From NCBI GenBank assembly GCA_027475525.1, contig JAMWFC010000126.1, positions 310,001 to 374,000 of the forward strand: 64,000 nt of DNA. Reading direction: 5' to 3'. Both the position numbers and the translations under genes were made by a program. This stretch comes from Macrolepiota albuminosa (taxonomy: Eukaryota; Basidiomycota; Agaricomycetes; Agaricales; Agaricaceae). Below, piece by piece: positions 44,667 to 56,910 of this stretch. Numbering within the stretch: the stretch's first letter is position 1; the number at the start of each line of letters is the position of its first letter. Below the pieces are notes generated by a model, which saw only the letters and a program-made list of their open reading frames with translations, searched no databases and had not been told where the DNA came from.

Positions 44667-47600
44667 TCATGTCACTAGCCTAGCTTCAATTGCCTTCTTA
44701 CCATATCTCTGTGAATTGGTGGTTAGACAATCAATTTTTATATGCCTAGCTATTGCGGCAATGACCTTATTTTCAATGGCCTTATGTTCCAGAGCTCTTT
44801 CTTGATCTGATTCATCTGAAATCCTCCATGTGCACCTTGTCTTCCAGATAATGTATGCTGCTTTCAAAACCACTATTGTAGAAAACCTATTCAATCTGGT
44901 GACACTTCCCACAGGATTCATTTCTTGTTTAATCATAGCACAGCCTAGTATCTCTCTGAGCAAAGGTTTGTTAAACATTACCTTTTTTCTTTTGTGAAAT
45001 TTTTCTATTAGGCACCATATGTGGCCCTGTCCTGAGTGGCTACATTCTGTAAGTATGTGCTTAAGAGACTCTATTATATTGCATGGAGGACATATTCCTC
45101 TTGTCTTGAAATTTAGAATGTTCTGCCAGTATGTCTCTATTTTATACATGTTATGCATTGCTTTTTATAAAAAAGATCTAACTGCTTTTGAGATGGTTTT
45201 ATCTCTTAACAAGAGCCAACTTTGTTTGTCTACAGGAGTGTCATCGTTAAAGTCACTTATTGCCCACTTAGTCATATCTAGGTATATTATTATTTCTTTT
45301 CTGTAAGGAGTAGTTTTTTTTTCCACCATGTCCTTGTACAGTTGAGCTTGTGTCATTGTTGCCAGTTTGGCTCCTAACACCTTATATTCACCTGGCACGT
45401 CAGTGTTTAGCTTGTCCAATTTTAATTTGTTTGCTTCTATATTGGCTAGCCTGTCAGCTCCCTCATTATCTTTGATACCAGCATGGCCTTTAACTTTCTC
45501 AATTAGGATCACACCTTTCCTCCTTCTAAATTGGACAACCAGGGCTTCCATCAGGACTTTGTTCTTATTACCTATCTATCCTTCATCTTCTCTCATCAAC
45601 ATTTGCCTAGTGATATTGTCAATTATTAATTGAAAGTCACTTTTTATATGGATATGGTGTTCCAGAGGGGTTGTTTGAACTGCCAGCAGCATTGCAGCCG
45701 CTTCTCCAGCATTATTTGACTGGGGTAGGTTCTCAGGGAGGTGTATTGCTTGATTTCTCTCATTGTTCAGACCAAACCATATACCGGCCCCTGCAACTGT
45801 ATTGATTGATCTGTTGTTTTTTCAGGAGCTGTCTGTATACACAACTATTGTTTGGTGGAGAGGGTTATACTGCCTTGCATAATCTGGGTAGTTGGAGAAA
45901 TCCGTGTTCTCAGATTTTAACGCAAAAACCTGGAAGCCTTCCCCCAGATTTCCTTTTGTTTCAATGTCAGGTTAAATAAGACTATACTTTCTTTCTCTAC
46001 CAGGCTCTCTCCTCATCTGATATGCTGGCAGCTTGCTTATAAGTGATCTTGTAAATTTGCAGCATTGTTGGGATTAGTACATCTCTTTGTTCTCAGGTCC
46101 TTACATGGAGGACATGCACAATTCCTTCTTGGTTTGTGTGCTGGGTTCCTGTCTGGATAAAGAGCATCAATTAGCATTAGCACGTTGCTGACAGTCCTCA
46201 TTTTATGTGTCCACAGCAAGCACCTGGCAGGTTCTGAGTTCTATCTAATTTCTTTCTTGTTTTTAAGGCTAATGTGGAACTATATTGGGAGCATCCTGTT
46301 CAAATCAGCTGAGAGTATTAGGGATTGAAAAGCTATATTATGTTTTTTAGCTGCTTTAATCACACTTTGCAGGAATTCAGACAAGCCATCTTCTTTCATT
46401 CTTATGTCCATGTCAACATTTTGTAGGAAGATATTGTTATGCACTAATTTGTTTCCTATATTCCACTTTTTTGCAATTTTCATCCCAATAGTTGTGTTGG
46501 CCACCTTTGCCCAGTTAGGTCTATTACAATTCAACTTGAGATATTTTTTTATTTTCATTATTTCAATAGCATCATTCCTTGTTGCAATGTCCAGAAGTTT
46601 TTTTCCTCCTCTCTCATGTAGAAGTAGGAGGGTTGTCATTTCCAGAGTAGGGTGTGAGTTGGGCCCCCACATGTATTCTCATATAATTTTTGAGAGACAC
46701 ATTTCAATCTGTTTTAGCATACTTTGGACATAAGCACAATACTGGGTCCTACTCCCCACTACCATGCCTACTATCAACCTTCTGCCCTCTAGAGTAGATC
46801 TACCTTTCTCCCATCTCTTCAGGTTGTCAATGACTTTCTCTATTGTGGAAGTCCATATGCTCACATTATCCACCTTGTTTCTAACAAATGCAGCTAGGAG
46901 GCATGTGGCCTCTCCATCTCTTAGAATCTTAATATTTTCAGGAACTTTTGCTCCTCCAGGTAATAACTCTCTACTTGATACCAAGTTATCTCAATTGCCA
47001 CTGTCTTTGGTATGTTAAAATTTGCCCCTGATGCTCTGCACCATCTGTGTAATATCTTTTGCAGACTTTTGAAGAAGTCTCCTTGGTCAAGGTAGACAGT
47101 TGTATCATCTGTGAACATTTTTTCAATAAGTCTCTCTATTGAGTTCCTTAGAGTAAGGCCCTTTAACTTTGAGTCATGTAGTAGCTGGGCCAGTGACTCA
47201 ATTGTGAGGTTAAATAACAGGCAGGAGAGGGGGTCTCCTTGATGAACCCCCCTTGTCACTTTAAAAGGTTCACTTATTTCACCATTAACTATAGCTTTCG
47301 TATATGCATCTGAGTAAAGGGCTTGGACAGTATTTATAAAAGTATTGGAAAATTTGAGCTTCTTCAGGGTGGCCCATAAGAAGGAATGGAGGATACAATT
47401 GTAGGCTTTCTCTTAGTCTAAACATATTATCATCCCATTTGTTTCTGACATCTCACACCAAGTTGTCATTAGATGTGCAAGCTCTGTTTGGTCTTCTATT
47501 TTGCATCCTTTTATGAAACCTGCTTGAGATGAGTAGATAATTGAAGGGGCCACTTTGCCTAGTCTCATAGCCAAAACTTTGATCATAACTTTATAGTCAG

Positions 47601-49477
47601 TGTTCAACACCATGATAGGACAGTAGTTTCCAATGTCTGTTCTATTTTTTTTTACAGAGGGCATAACCATCTCTCTAAGAAACCCAGGCCTTTCACTAAT
47701 ATCATTAAATACCAATGTTAGACACTTAGCTATGTTACAGCTGGCATTGCAAAAGCCATCCTTTTCTAGGTCCTCAAATTTACACATTAACTCTTTCCAC
47801 ACATCATGGAGGATACTGTCAAGACCTGTAGCCTTACCAATCTTCAATATCTTTATTGCTGTTCTAGTTTCTTTCTCAGAAAAGAGTTCATTTATTATAC
47901 CCACTTGTTCATTTGTTTAAGTACACATTTATGTGGTCGAGGATATTCTTAACATGATACTCATAGTCCAACTTTGACACAGGGTTGTCTCTTGATTGAA
48001 GCTAGTCATAGTACTTCCTAGTGATTTCTGCCATCCTTATGAAGTTCCTTTCCATGGCCCTGTTATTCCTTGGGTCCTTCCTAAGAGCAGCTATCATATC
48101 TCTTGATTTTCTATCCTTATTAATGTTTATCCAGGATTTAGATATTGTCTTCCTATAAATAAAGAAGTCAACTTCAACTATAACAGTGTCCCTTGCTTTT
48201 GCAAAATTGGTTTACCTCCAACTCTTTTATTCAGTGATCTAGGATCCCTGCATGAGCCCTTTTCATATCTTCATCTAATGCAGGGTCATTCTGTGTTTTT
48301 TGCAGATTCCTTTTTATTGCCACTATCTATGAGCCCTTTTCATATCTTCATCTAATGCAGGGTCATTCTGTGTTTTTTGCAGATTCCTTTTTATTGCCAC
48401 TATCTCTTTCAATATTTTTGGCTTTAGCTTTTTTGAGTAATCATGTATTTCTTTAATTATACAATTTTTGAAGGACTTGTATACAGTTTGAGGATTTAGT
48501 TCACTAGATCTTATATGTTCTATTGCCTCTCTGTTCTCCAAGCATTTTTTCTTGATTTCTTTAAGTCTTCTCATAAGCTTGCTGTCCTTTATCAGTTTTA
48601 CTGGCATTGCATATCGTCTATTCCTCATGACAGGTTGTATTGGATTTAGGATTGTGGCTGACACTAGATGGTGGTTAGTGTTTATATCCAAGCATGATAT
48701 ATTCCAGTCCTAGCTAAACTCTAATAAGTCTTCTTTCAGGTAAATCCTATCTATTTGGGATTGGATTGGTCTGTTTATTATGTAAAAGGAAAAGCCAACA
48801 GAACTTGGGTTGTGTCTATGCCAATTGTCAGCCAGGCTAAGTTGTGTCTTAAGATTTAGAAGTGCCTCAGTAGCATTATCTAGGTTATAATATATGGAGA
48901 GACAATCTATTGCAACCTCCACCACATTCATATCACCCAACATGACTTCAGGCCTATAGATGCCAGGGCTTTCTGCCCAGAATCTCATTAATGATTTCCA
49001 GAAATCATGATTTTAGCATGTGTTATTTGGGGTATATGTATACATTCAGGCAGCCCATATTTTTATTTTTGATCCATGGGATCACTAGTAGAATTGCTCT
49101 TTCTGAGACAATAATTCTTGTGGTAATTTCTTTCCATTTCATGGTGCTCTTGTTGATTCTATACATATCTGATGGCAAAACAGAGAGTTTATATCATCTT
49201 GCATCTTCTTGTTTAGATGCGTCTCCTGAATGGCTAGAATGTTGATCATAGATTTTTGCACTAGTTGGCAGAGCATTAACCATTTTGGCCTCATTAGCTC
49301 TGTTCCTTCTTCTTTGATGTTTAGAAAAGCAATTTTTATGTCATCTCTCTTTCCTTTACCTTTTGAGGCTGTTACCTTAGTAGTTAGTGTCAATGTGTAG
49401 CTTGATTGTACTTTCATTGTCACTGTGTTTGCTTGTATAGTCTGCCCCTCCATGATTTGGGGCTGTGCTGTCAACAT
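44667..49477 (-). pseudogene. LINE ORF2: endonuclease, RT, RNase H, C-terminal zinc domain
   Basis: Endonuclease pieces: AFLNIKEEGTELMRPKWLML and ILAIQETHL at 49,370-49,230, then VMLGDMNVVEVAIDCL at about 48,945 and the SQIDRIYL end near 48,745. Reverse transcriptase from 47,904: ATGLDSILHDVWKEL, GNYCPIMVLNTDYKV, SSQAGFIKGC, GVHQGDPLSCLLFNLTIE, and the active site MFTDDTTVYL (FADD has become FTDD). RNase H at 45,840-45,450 (VVYTDSS, KSDFQLIIDN, KVKGHAGIKDNEGADRLAN). The C-terminal domain is at 45,090-45,000 (CPPCNIIESLKHILTECSHS). Target-primed reverse transcription is the family's role. A 77-bp duplication lies in the region between endonuclease and reverse transcriptase. Confidence 0.85.
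48252..48405. repeat. tandem duplication, period 77 bp (e)
   Basis: Bases 48,252-48,328 equal 48,329-48,405 exactly, with mismatch on both sides. Located in the LINE ORF2. Confidence 0.97.
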
Positions 49478-50222
49478 GGTTTGGTCCAGGAGTGAACCTT
49501 TCCTCTGAAAATAGTCAACTTATTTCCATACATATTGTTTCCATGTTAGAGGTAGAAGTTTGCCAGGATACACCTCCAAACTCTCTCAGACCATCCTCAG
49601 GAGTACAATTGGTGATGGGGTTGTCACCCCCTCTTGTCTATGAGGGGCATTGTTTGTTGCTGTCATTATCAACCCAGGGTATGTTAAAATCTCTCATTCT
49701 GTCAGGAAGTGGTTTTGAGTGTGTATACAGATGTATTCTGTGGACTTAGCAGGAGTGCTGCCATGGCTCACCCTTTGTAAATGTGAAGCTGTCTGAGCAT
49801 TGCCCAACCCAGCCAGGGGGTATTCTCAGATTACCTGTTGCTCAAGAGTGCAGTAAATCCATCCAAGCTGTCGATTTAATATCAAAAGAGCTCAGTATGT
49901 GACAGATACATTTTACTACTTATGCACACAATTATTCATTGGAGACAGTCAAACTTGGGGCCAAAACTTGAGCCTCTCCTTCTGGCACCTCTCATGCTGC
50001 CTCTAAAAAAGCCCCACCTTCTTTTACCACTGTTTGGTTTGCCATCACATATAGTTTGCACAAATTCTGCAGTCTCTTCGATCTTCTGATCTGTATTTGC
50101 ATCACCAAACCAGCCATTTAAAGTTAGGTATGTGCACTGGAGTGGATTGTGATCTGCCTCCTTGCAGTTGAAGCAGTGAAGGCAGTTCTCCTTGCTTACC
50201 ACTTTGGCACTACCGTAATCTA
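49478..50222 (-). pseudogene. LINE ORF1 remnant with zinc knuckle
   Basis: The frame 50,202-49,936 holds CLHCFNCKEADHNPLQC, a CCHC-type knuckle, then an Arg/Gly-rich basic tail (RRWGFFRGSMRGARRRG), as in nucleic-acid-binding ORF1 proteins of LINEs. The stretch 49,478-49,935 is broken. Confidence 0.68.
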
Positions 50223-50384
50223 TGTCAAACCAACATTTCCAGCACCATATCCATACTCAGACTATATGCCACATAGGACTTATACCTAGGCAATATGCTA
50301 TACAGGACTGATAGCATAGAACACTGCTTTGAACTTCATCTGGTAGGCCTGAAACTTAACCATTGCAGGTATTCAATTTGTAGT

Positions 50385-50826
50385 CAGTCACTCATTATAG
50401 TAGTCTTGATATTGCTATAACTTTTACCTCTATACTCATCTGTATATCTCTTTATATTATTCAATCTATCTTCTTTCTTTCAAAAGTCTCCTGATGCTTT
50501 AAGTTTCACTCAATTCTTCTTTTTGTCTTCTGATTTCAGTTTCAATTTCCTGGCTTTAATCTCAGCCACCAGATTTCTCCTCTTTGTCTCTTCACATCTT
50601 TTCACTCCATTCTACTTTGCCAGCTCCTAGACTTAGTCTGGAATTCTGTCTAATTTTCTTTGAACTCTGGTACTCTACGCATGTTCTGGAGTAAGCTACA
50701 CTTTGCTGAAATTCATGGAACCTACTGCTTCCACTTTTTATAGGTTCAGAGCTTCTCTAGACATCAAGTCTGCCTAGTAAGAACCTGCTTGTATCTGCAA
50801 GCCTCTATAGTTAGCAGAACCTAACA
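50385..50826 (+). repeat. LTR fragment, family L5
   Basis: Follows the LTR at 42,219-42,720 from GTCTTGATATTGC to GCAGAACCTAACA, with several small insertions. The start is not recognisable. Confidence 0.75.
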
Positions 50827-50874
50827 AGCTTAAATTATTAATTCAATAATAGTCCAGCTACTATTATGAAGAAG

Positions 50875-51085
50875 AAAAGCATGAAGCTAACAGATGGAGC
50901 AAAATGAGATTAAATTGTGATAATATAAATCAAAAAAGGAAGATCTGATCTAATAATGTCTAATTTGGCATAACTAAAAGAAAAAAAAAGAAAAAAGAAT
51001 GAAAGAATGTTAAAAAAAGCATAGAATGCAAGGAAGGGCTAAAAGAAGAATGAAGCAAAATAAGATCAAATTGTGATAATTTAGA
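50875..51085. repeat. A-rich tandem repeat at the KDZ insertion site
   Basis: A unit of roughly 165-170 bp (TTAAATTGTGATAAT, then GATCTGATCTAATAATGTC, TAATTTGGCAT, GCTAAAAGAA) is repeated. The second copy continues on the far side of the KDZ transposon (58,841-58,960), so the transposon landed inside the repeat. Confidence 0.7.
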
Positions 51086-51093
51086 TCAAAGAA

Positions 51094-51447
51094 CACCTGT
51101 AGTTCCCACAAATCCTGTCTAATTAGACAGAGAATATAACTCAATTTCCATGCTTAGTTAGGCGTGGTTTTTCCATATCCTCCCTTTCTGCAATAATTCA
51201 CCTTCAATGTTTAACTTCATTCCAGAACTTGTTGACCTGGCTCAAATTGCCAGTGATGGCTAGGCCATCAGCCATGTTATTATTGGCTGTCGGTATTGGA
51301 CGCTGATGTATCACTGATGTGATGTCAGCTATTTGTTGAGACTGTCCAGAGATAATGCCAATGCTTGATCCTGCTCTCTGCTCATTGTCTGACATGATGA
51401 GCTCACCTCCCCCACTCAAAGCTCATCAGAAATTCTCAGAAAAAAAG
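51094..51447. repeat. KDZ left terminal inverted repeat (354 bp)
   Basis: Inverse of 58,481-58,832 at high identity. Differences include CpG sites of the right copy (58,561-58,572) that read TpG or CpA here (51,351-51,370). Confidence 0.92.
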
Positions 51448-51603
51448 CAGTATATTACTTGACAGAATATATATCATTATTTTTCAATCTGGAAGCTGGA
51501 TAGAGAGAGGAAGGGTCTGAACTAAAGGTCTGTGGCAATTTGAATGACATTATGCACTTGCTCAGCAAGTTGAGCATCATTGTCATTGTTGTTATCATTG
51601 TTG

Positions 51604-54600
51604 TCATTGGTCATCTTCATCATCACCCTCAGCATCAGCATTGGTGTCATTGTCTATGTCCTCACAATCATTATTGACACCGCCTTTGCTCTTGCTGATG
51701 CTACCCTCACTATCCACCTCCATTGCCTCTTCCCCTCTCTGATCTTGACTCTTTGCTCTAGTACCTGGCAACATGGAGCCTGTGAAGCAGGGATGAGCAG
51801 CTAGTTTGCAAATGTACTGCATGTGAAGAACATTGAATTTATGGAGACGTTGTCATTGTAGAAAAATCTGATGAGCAAGTACGTTGTCTTCGGCTTCAAT
51901 GGCCTTCTCTCTCATCTGAAGGTATGCCTCTTCATCATGGATATACATGACAAGTCGTCATATTTCAACATTTAGCTGGTCAATTTTCTTATATGCACAC
52001 TGAATTTTGAAATACTCGTCCATCAAAATCCACGCTGCAGGTGCAGCCCAAGGGCAATCACATATGTCCTCACAGGTGTCCAATAGCAGGTCAAAGTCCA
52101 TGAGAAATGCATATTCTACTACGACATCTCAGGAAAGCTCTGAATGTGGAGGAGAAAGGGTGTGGGCAACAGTATTGTATTGGTTGAGTACATTTTGTAT
52201 TGCCTGTGAATGGGCCTTGAGTGCATTGCCAATTTGCTTGCGTAGCTTGTAGCCTAATATTGTCTATAACACTGCAATCATCACTGATTAACCTATAGAA
52301 TGCACCAGTTTGCGACAGATTCATCTTTGTCAGCTTGAACATTCTTGCCACCACTAAACCCTCCAGCTTATCAAGACATTGCTGATAGCAGTGCTTGGCT
52401 ACCATTTGCACTGCCATATCCCACTCAGGGCTCATTGGAGTCCATCACATTGTGATTCCCAGTTTGATCTCAAGATCTTGAACAATTTTGAGGTCTTTCT
52501 CTAGATTTTCAAGAGCATGGCGCTGCTGCATCTCAATAGACCAGGTATAATCATGTGAATCATAGGTTTCAGGAGTAATGATAAGCCATTGGGATTTTGC
52601 CACATCCAACTTCTTCCTGTAAGAAGAAACAGTAAATAAAGCAACAAAGAAAGTATATGTTGATGTACTGACTGTCTGTAAGATTAACCAACTTTTTGAT
52701 AATATTCCATCTGCAGTGTTTTCTGCAGAGGCTCTTTTGACAGACCTAACAAATACTCCTTCTCCCCTGCCAACCATCTATCAAAGGTCTCAAAGCCAGC
52801 CACCTTCTAATCTTTCATTTGCTTCTCTAATGTAGGTAAACTATCAATTAACCTCAGCGCTTGATGATAGTTGTTGATGAGAAATGTGCCTACCATTGCC
52901 AATTAATTAAACAGTTCTGCATATCAACAAAGTGTAACAAGTAACTTACTGAGATTTTGGTATGTTTCTTGTTTATCTATGTGCTTTGCAAGTTCCTGGA
53001 TATGTTGCTTTTGATGAAAGACGCTCGCATATCATACAGATGAGGCTAAGGCATTGGACTTGGAAAAGAATTGTTCACAACTCTCCAAGTCCTCAAGTCC
53101 CAGACCTTTCATGTACTTAGCAAGGAAAGCAAGCTGGCACCGTCAATTATGTGTGCGTCCATGGAAGCTGCCGACTAGCATCTTGTATTTGAGTTCATGG
53201 GCAAGTAGCCCAAGTAGGCTCAGCCAATGTCTATTCCACACCAATGCGTATGCCAAATGCCTCTAAAAGTTCCTTCACAATAGCCAAGAGATATTTTGCA
53301 CTGCACAGGTGAGAAATGTAATGAACAATGGAGAAAAGAACTCACAGTTCCCCACTGTGAACCATGTCAATTATCAACAATACAAAGCCATGTCAACAAA
53401 GGGCAAGGAAGATGCCAGTCTCATCAAATATTCCCCACATCTGTGCAGTAAGCTCATTGACCATATTCTTCCATTGTTCAGCACACAGATTTGACTCATC
53501 ACCTTTTGCACCTTCCGCTGAGTTGCTGCCAACAGGTAGCATCTCTTCAAGTATATCTTTAGTCCATTGATTTACCTTTTTCTGACTCAGGTAGTAATCA
53601 CCGCTGACTTCACAGTTGTCCTGCAGCTTCTTCAATGCTCCAGCTGTCACCTTGCCATTTTTATCTTCAGATGCCGGCCCTCGACAAATGATACGTTTGA
53701 GTGAGTCATTGCCATCCATTATCACAAGGATCTCAAGTACCATCTTCTTTTCCCCCTCTAATTTGTAGGTACATGCCAGGCAGGCATGACAAAGTCTCCA
53801 CCATTGCATGTCATGTTTGAGGGCCACCTGAACATGTCTTTCCGTTTCTTCACATATAGATAGGTAAACATTGTAGGCAATTGAGAACTGCTTGCTAAGA
53901 TGTAGTTTGAAAAGAACACTGTGTAGATCACAGAGAGACTTGACAAAAGGTTGTATAGCAAAGTAAGGGCAGCGAAGCTGACAGGTCTGATAAAGTTCAA
54001 TTGTTCGTGTTGAGAATACAATGGTTGAATGATATGGTGCTGATAGAATTAGGCCTTGCTCAGCCAGAGAGGCAGCAATGGTCTCACCTCCTTGGAGCAT
54101 ATACATGTCAAGTGTATAGGTTTCTTTATGCCTAAGTAAGGGAAAAGTGCAATGACAAAGTATAGAATACAACATACCAAAGAGATCTACCACCTAGATA
54201 GACTTTTTCTCTTGAATAAGCACATCTAGATGCAGTGGAGCTGCAATTTTACTTCCTGAAATGCCACACTTCTTGCTCCACTTCAAGTAGGCATTGACCA
54301 TCAAATCCAACTGCGTGACAAACCCACAATTATAACGAATGGTGGCATCATGATGTGAGCAATAGTTCTTTCATTTTTTCTGGGGGCACAATTCTTCCTC
54401 AAGTAACTCTTAAAATTCTCTGCCTTCATGGCTGATGTTGAATGTGGTTGTACCATCTAGGATTGTCTTAATATTGACCCAATTGTTGATATTGTTGCCA
54501 TCCTGTCTTTCTTCAGGAATGTCACAAATTTCATTGAGTGCATGCTGTCTATCATTACTGCAAGCTGGAACTGTTTAAAATTTCCATGGATGTTCAGTTA

Positions 54601-54976
54601 AAATTGTGTGCACCTTGCTGACACTTGCAGATTGCATTGTTCTGGCATGTTTGGAAGGCGTGTATCCCTGCTCAACTGAGAGTTTGAACTTTGGTGGAGT
54701 GTGAAGGACCTTCTCCAAAAACTTTAAATTTGCCTTTGCTAGACCAGCACTGGCAGAGCGACATGAAGTTGAACAGTCAAACACAATCAACATAGCACAA
54801 TTCTTTGATTGTGATCTGATCACTCGCTTATCTTGCTTCACTACATACTCTGCCGCCACCTCCCTTGCTATAGAGCATTTGATTCTTTCAGATATCACTC
54901 CTGGGATCAAGGAAACAAATACACTGCAGAGAGGAGACGGTGCATAGCTGAGATGCCTTTGCAGCCTTGAAACCAA
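51604..54976 (-). pseudogene. KDZ transposase (broken)
   Basis: Minus-strand landmarks in order. N-terminal part: a degenerate ISHEG(R)EF segment near 54,420, then DATIRYNCGFVTQLDLMVNA. Cys pair: WRLCHACLACTY at about 53,785. DGNDSLKR at 53,720. Then the hallmark FDETGIFLALCRHG at 53,425-53,385, which carries an acid of the RNase H-like catalytic fold. SFHGRTHN and FSKSNALASS lie at about 53,155-53,040. WLAGEKEYLL is near 52,760. The helical C-terminus (DVVVEYAFL to LVMYIHDEEAYLQM) follows, ending in an acidic tail at 51,604. Introns are present and several stops and shifts break it. This copy is probably not active. Confidence 0.87.
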
Positions 54977-55108
54977 GTCCTCTTTTTTTTATCTGTCAGA
55001 CACTACCATCTAATCATGCGCTCAGTAAGTGTCCTACAATGTGACACATCCAATTTGACTCAACAAAACTAGACACATTCTGGCACTATCTTTTCTTCTT
55101 ATAATTTT

Positions 55109-55483
55109 ATGCCTATCTATTGCTCTTCTGCCGTTGACTTTCCTGTGCTTTTAAAACTTGCAGTGGAACATGAGAACTTGATTAAAGAAGACACTTTTAT
55201 GCAATACTGTTCAGGAGGTCTGTTTCGGTATATAGTATATACAGTGTACTTACAAAGTTGTATACATTCAAATTTGTCCATGGACAAGCTAGTGGTAAAT
55301 GTTTCAGTTTATTCACCATTCAAGGTTCAGTACTACATTATAATTACACACACTACTAAAAGCACAGAAAAAGAATGTGAGGAGATTACACAGCAGGCAA
55401 GAGCAAATCACTCAGAAGAAATGTCACCCGCCATGAAGCTACGCATGAACAATATGCTTGCGGCTGCCAAGCTTGATGTTTGA
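55109..55483 (+). CDS. unidentified ORF in the KDZ transposon (124 codons)
   Basis: Plus-strand ORF convergent with the minus-strand gene below and overlapping its 3' end. It begins MPIYCSSAVDF and ends with a Lys/Met-rich segment (AMKLRMNNMLAAAKLDV). No domain is recognised, and the overlap makes a chance ORF quite possible. Confidence 0.25.
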   Translation: MPIYCSSAVDFPVLLKLAVEHENLIKEDTFMQYCSGGLFRYIVYTVYLQSCIHSNLSMDKLVVNVSVYSPFKVQYYIIITHTTKSTEKECEEITQQARANHSEEMSPAMKLRMNNMLAAAKLDV

Positions 55484-56523
55484 ATGAGAGAGGGGTCTGG
55501 ATAGCTGCTGACAGCCGCTCATGCCACACTTCTGATACAAAAACATGGGTGAGCAGGAAGATAATAATGAGGTATAAACAGGAGACTCACTTTCTGTGGT
55601 AAACACCAGGTGAATCTCCATGTTCAACAACCCAATAGAACTCCTCATTGGGGATTGAGGTTTGTTTTGTGTGCATGGTAGAAGGTGGGCCTTGCCTATC
55701 TGCAAAAAAGATGGTTTAGAGGGGAACTGAGAAGGGCTTGGAAAACATGTTGAGTGTGATGAGGATGTGGGCTTGGAGAAGGTGGACACTTTCTGAATGC
55801 ATGGAAGAGAAATTGGAGGAGCAAAGGTGGAGCTATCCTCATTGACCGAGTCATTGTCATAGAGGCTGTCCTCTATGTCATTTACCTGTTGGCAATGTAG
55901 CAGTGTGCTTGAAGACTGGAGGGGTGACCGTGTTGCACATGACGATGTGCTTGAATGCTGGGGGGTTGAATAAAGGATTGAACAAGAGGTTGAACAAGTG
56001 GAGCGTGGTGGTGTGCCAACAGACTGCAGAGAGTCCTCAATGAGACAGGTAAGGCCATTTGCAACCGCATGATTCCATGCATTGAGTGCTGACTGGTAAG
56101 TCCAATAACCTTTCCACCAACTGGTCTTGCCATTGGGGAGATCAAATACATTTTTTGCAGTCATGAGCCTATGGAAGTACAGGTCGATGGAGAATCAAAA
56201 AGTACAAATTGCCACTCACCATGTCTCAAAAATCCCTAATTTACACCCATGAAATACGACGTATGCCTCCTTATCCTGGGAGTGAGAGTTATCTGGCTGG
56301 CAAGGATTGGCCTTCCCATGCAAATTCTGCTCTTAAGCCTGGTCAAATGCATTGTTGATTTAAAGGCCATCAAGGTCAGGCACATCACAGTCACTAGTCC
56401 TATGCACAGAAACTGTGGTTGTTGATTTATAAGTATTGTCAAGTGTGGCCAGAGAAGGTACTTACCAGGCCGGCTTTGTGACTTCAAAACTTGGGGAGGA
56501 GATTGTGTAGGCCCTGACAGCAA
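55440..56523 (-). CDS. KDZ-borne gene with an RNase H1 N-terminal/viroplasmin-like domain
   Basis: The first exon region (to 56,220) reads EAYVVFHGCKLGIFETW. A 51-bp intron follows (56,219-56,169, GTGAGT...CATAG) and the frame continues LMTAKNVFDLPNGKTSW, then YQSALNAWNHAVANG. The pattern YVVFxGxxxGIF..W followed about 30 residues later by AxxAW is that of the hybrid- or dsRNA-binding domain at the RNase H1 N-terminus and in viroplasmin. A Ser/Thr/Pro-rich tail with an acidic patch (DIEDSLYDNDSVNEDSS) follows. A second intron near 55,591-55,535 is likely, leading to VWHERLSAA. The start codon is not certain; two stops lie upstream of the domain. Role in transposition unknown. Confidence 0.62.
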
Positions 56524-56910
56524 TTACAACTTAATAGTTCAATGAGATCAGTATAAGACTTACTTTTGGCTGAGTGAATCTGCATTTGCAATAGGGGAGG
56601 ATAAAGAGATGCAGAGGGAGGAGGAGAGGAAAAGAGGAATTCAAGAATAATAAAGCAGAAGAAACAAACAGAATTTCAACTTGTCATGTGTTTCATTAAA
56701 TTTCTCTTCCCATGATCACGAATCAATGATCAATAGGAAGAACACCAAAGAAGTACTAGTCCTACATTGTGAGATGTCTACAGTTGCTCTCAGTTCCAAC
56801 AACACTTGAGCTGAGTGCAATCCTGATTGACCTGTCCAACCTCCATGATCTCAACCTCACAAGTTACATTTATCTGCCAGTGATGCTGCTGCAGGAACGT
56901 GTACTCTCTT

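Larger units (their letters stand above)
44667..50222 (-). mobile_element. non-LTR retrotransposon (LINE, Tad-like), 5'-truncated, decayed
   Basis: Minus-strand order: the end of ORF1 with a CCHC-like knuckle; ORF2 with APE-type endonuclease, reverse transcriptase, RNase H and a C-terminal Cys/His domain. This domain set is that of the Tad clade known from fungi. CpG-poor, with many stops. The 5' end is lost near 50,222. No poly(A) tail is certain. Confidence 0.85.
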
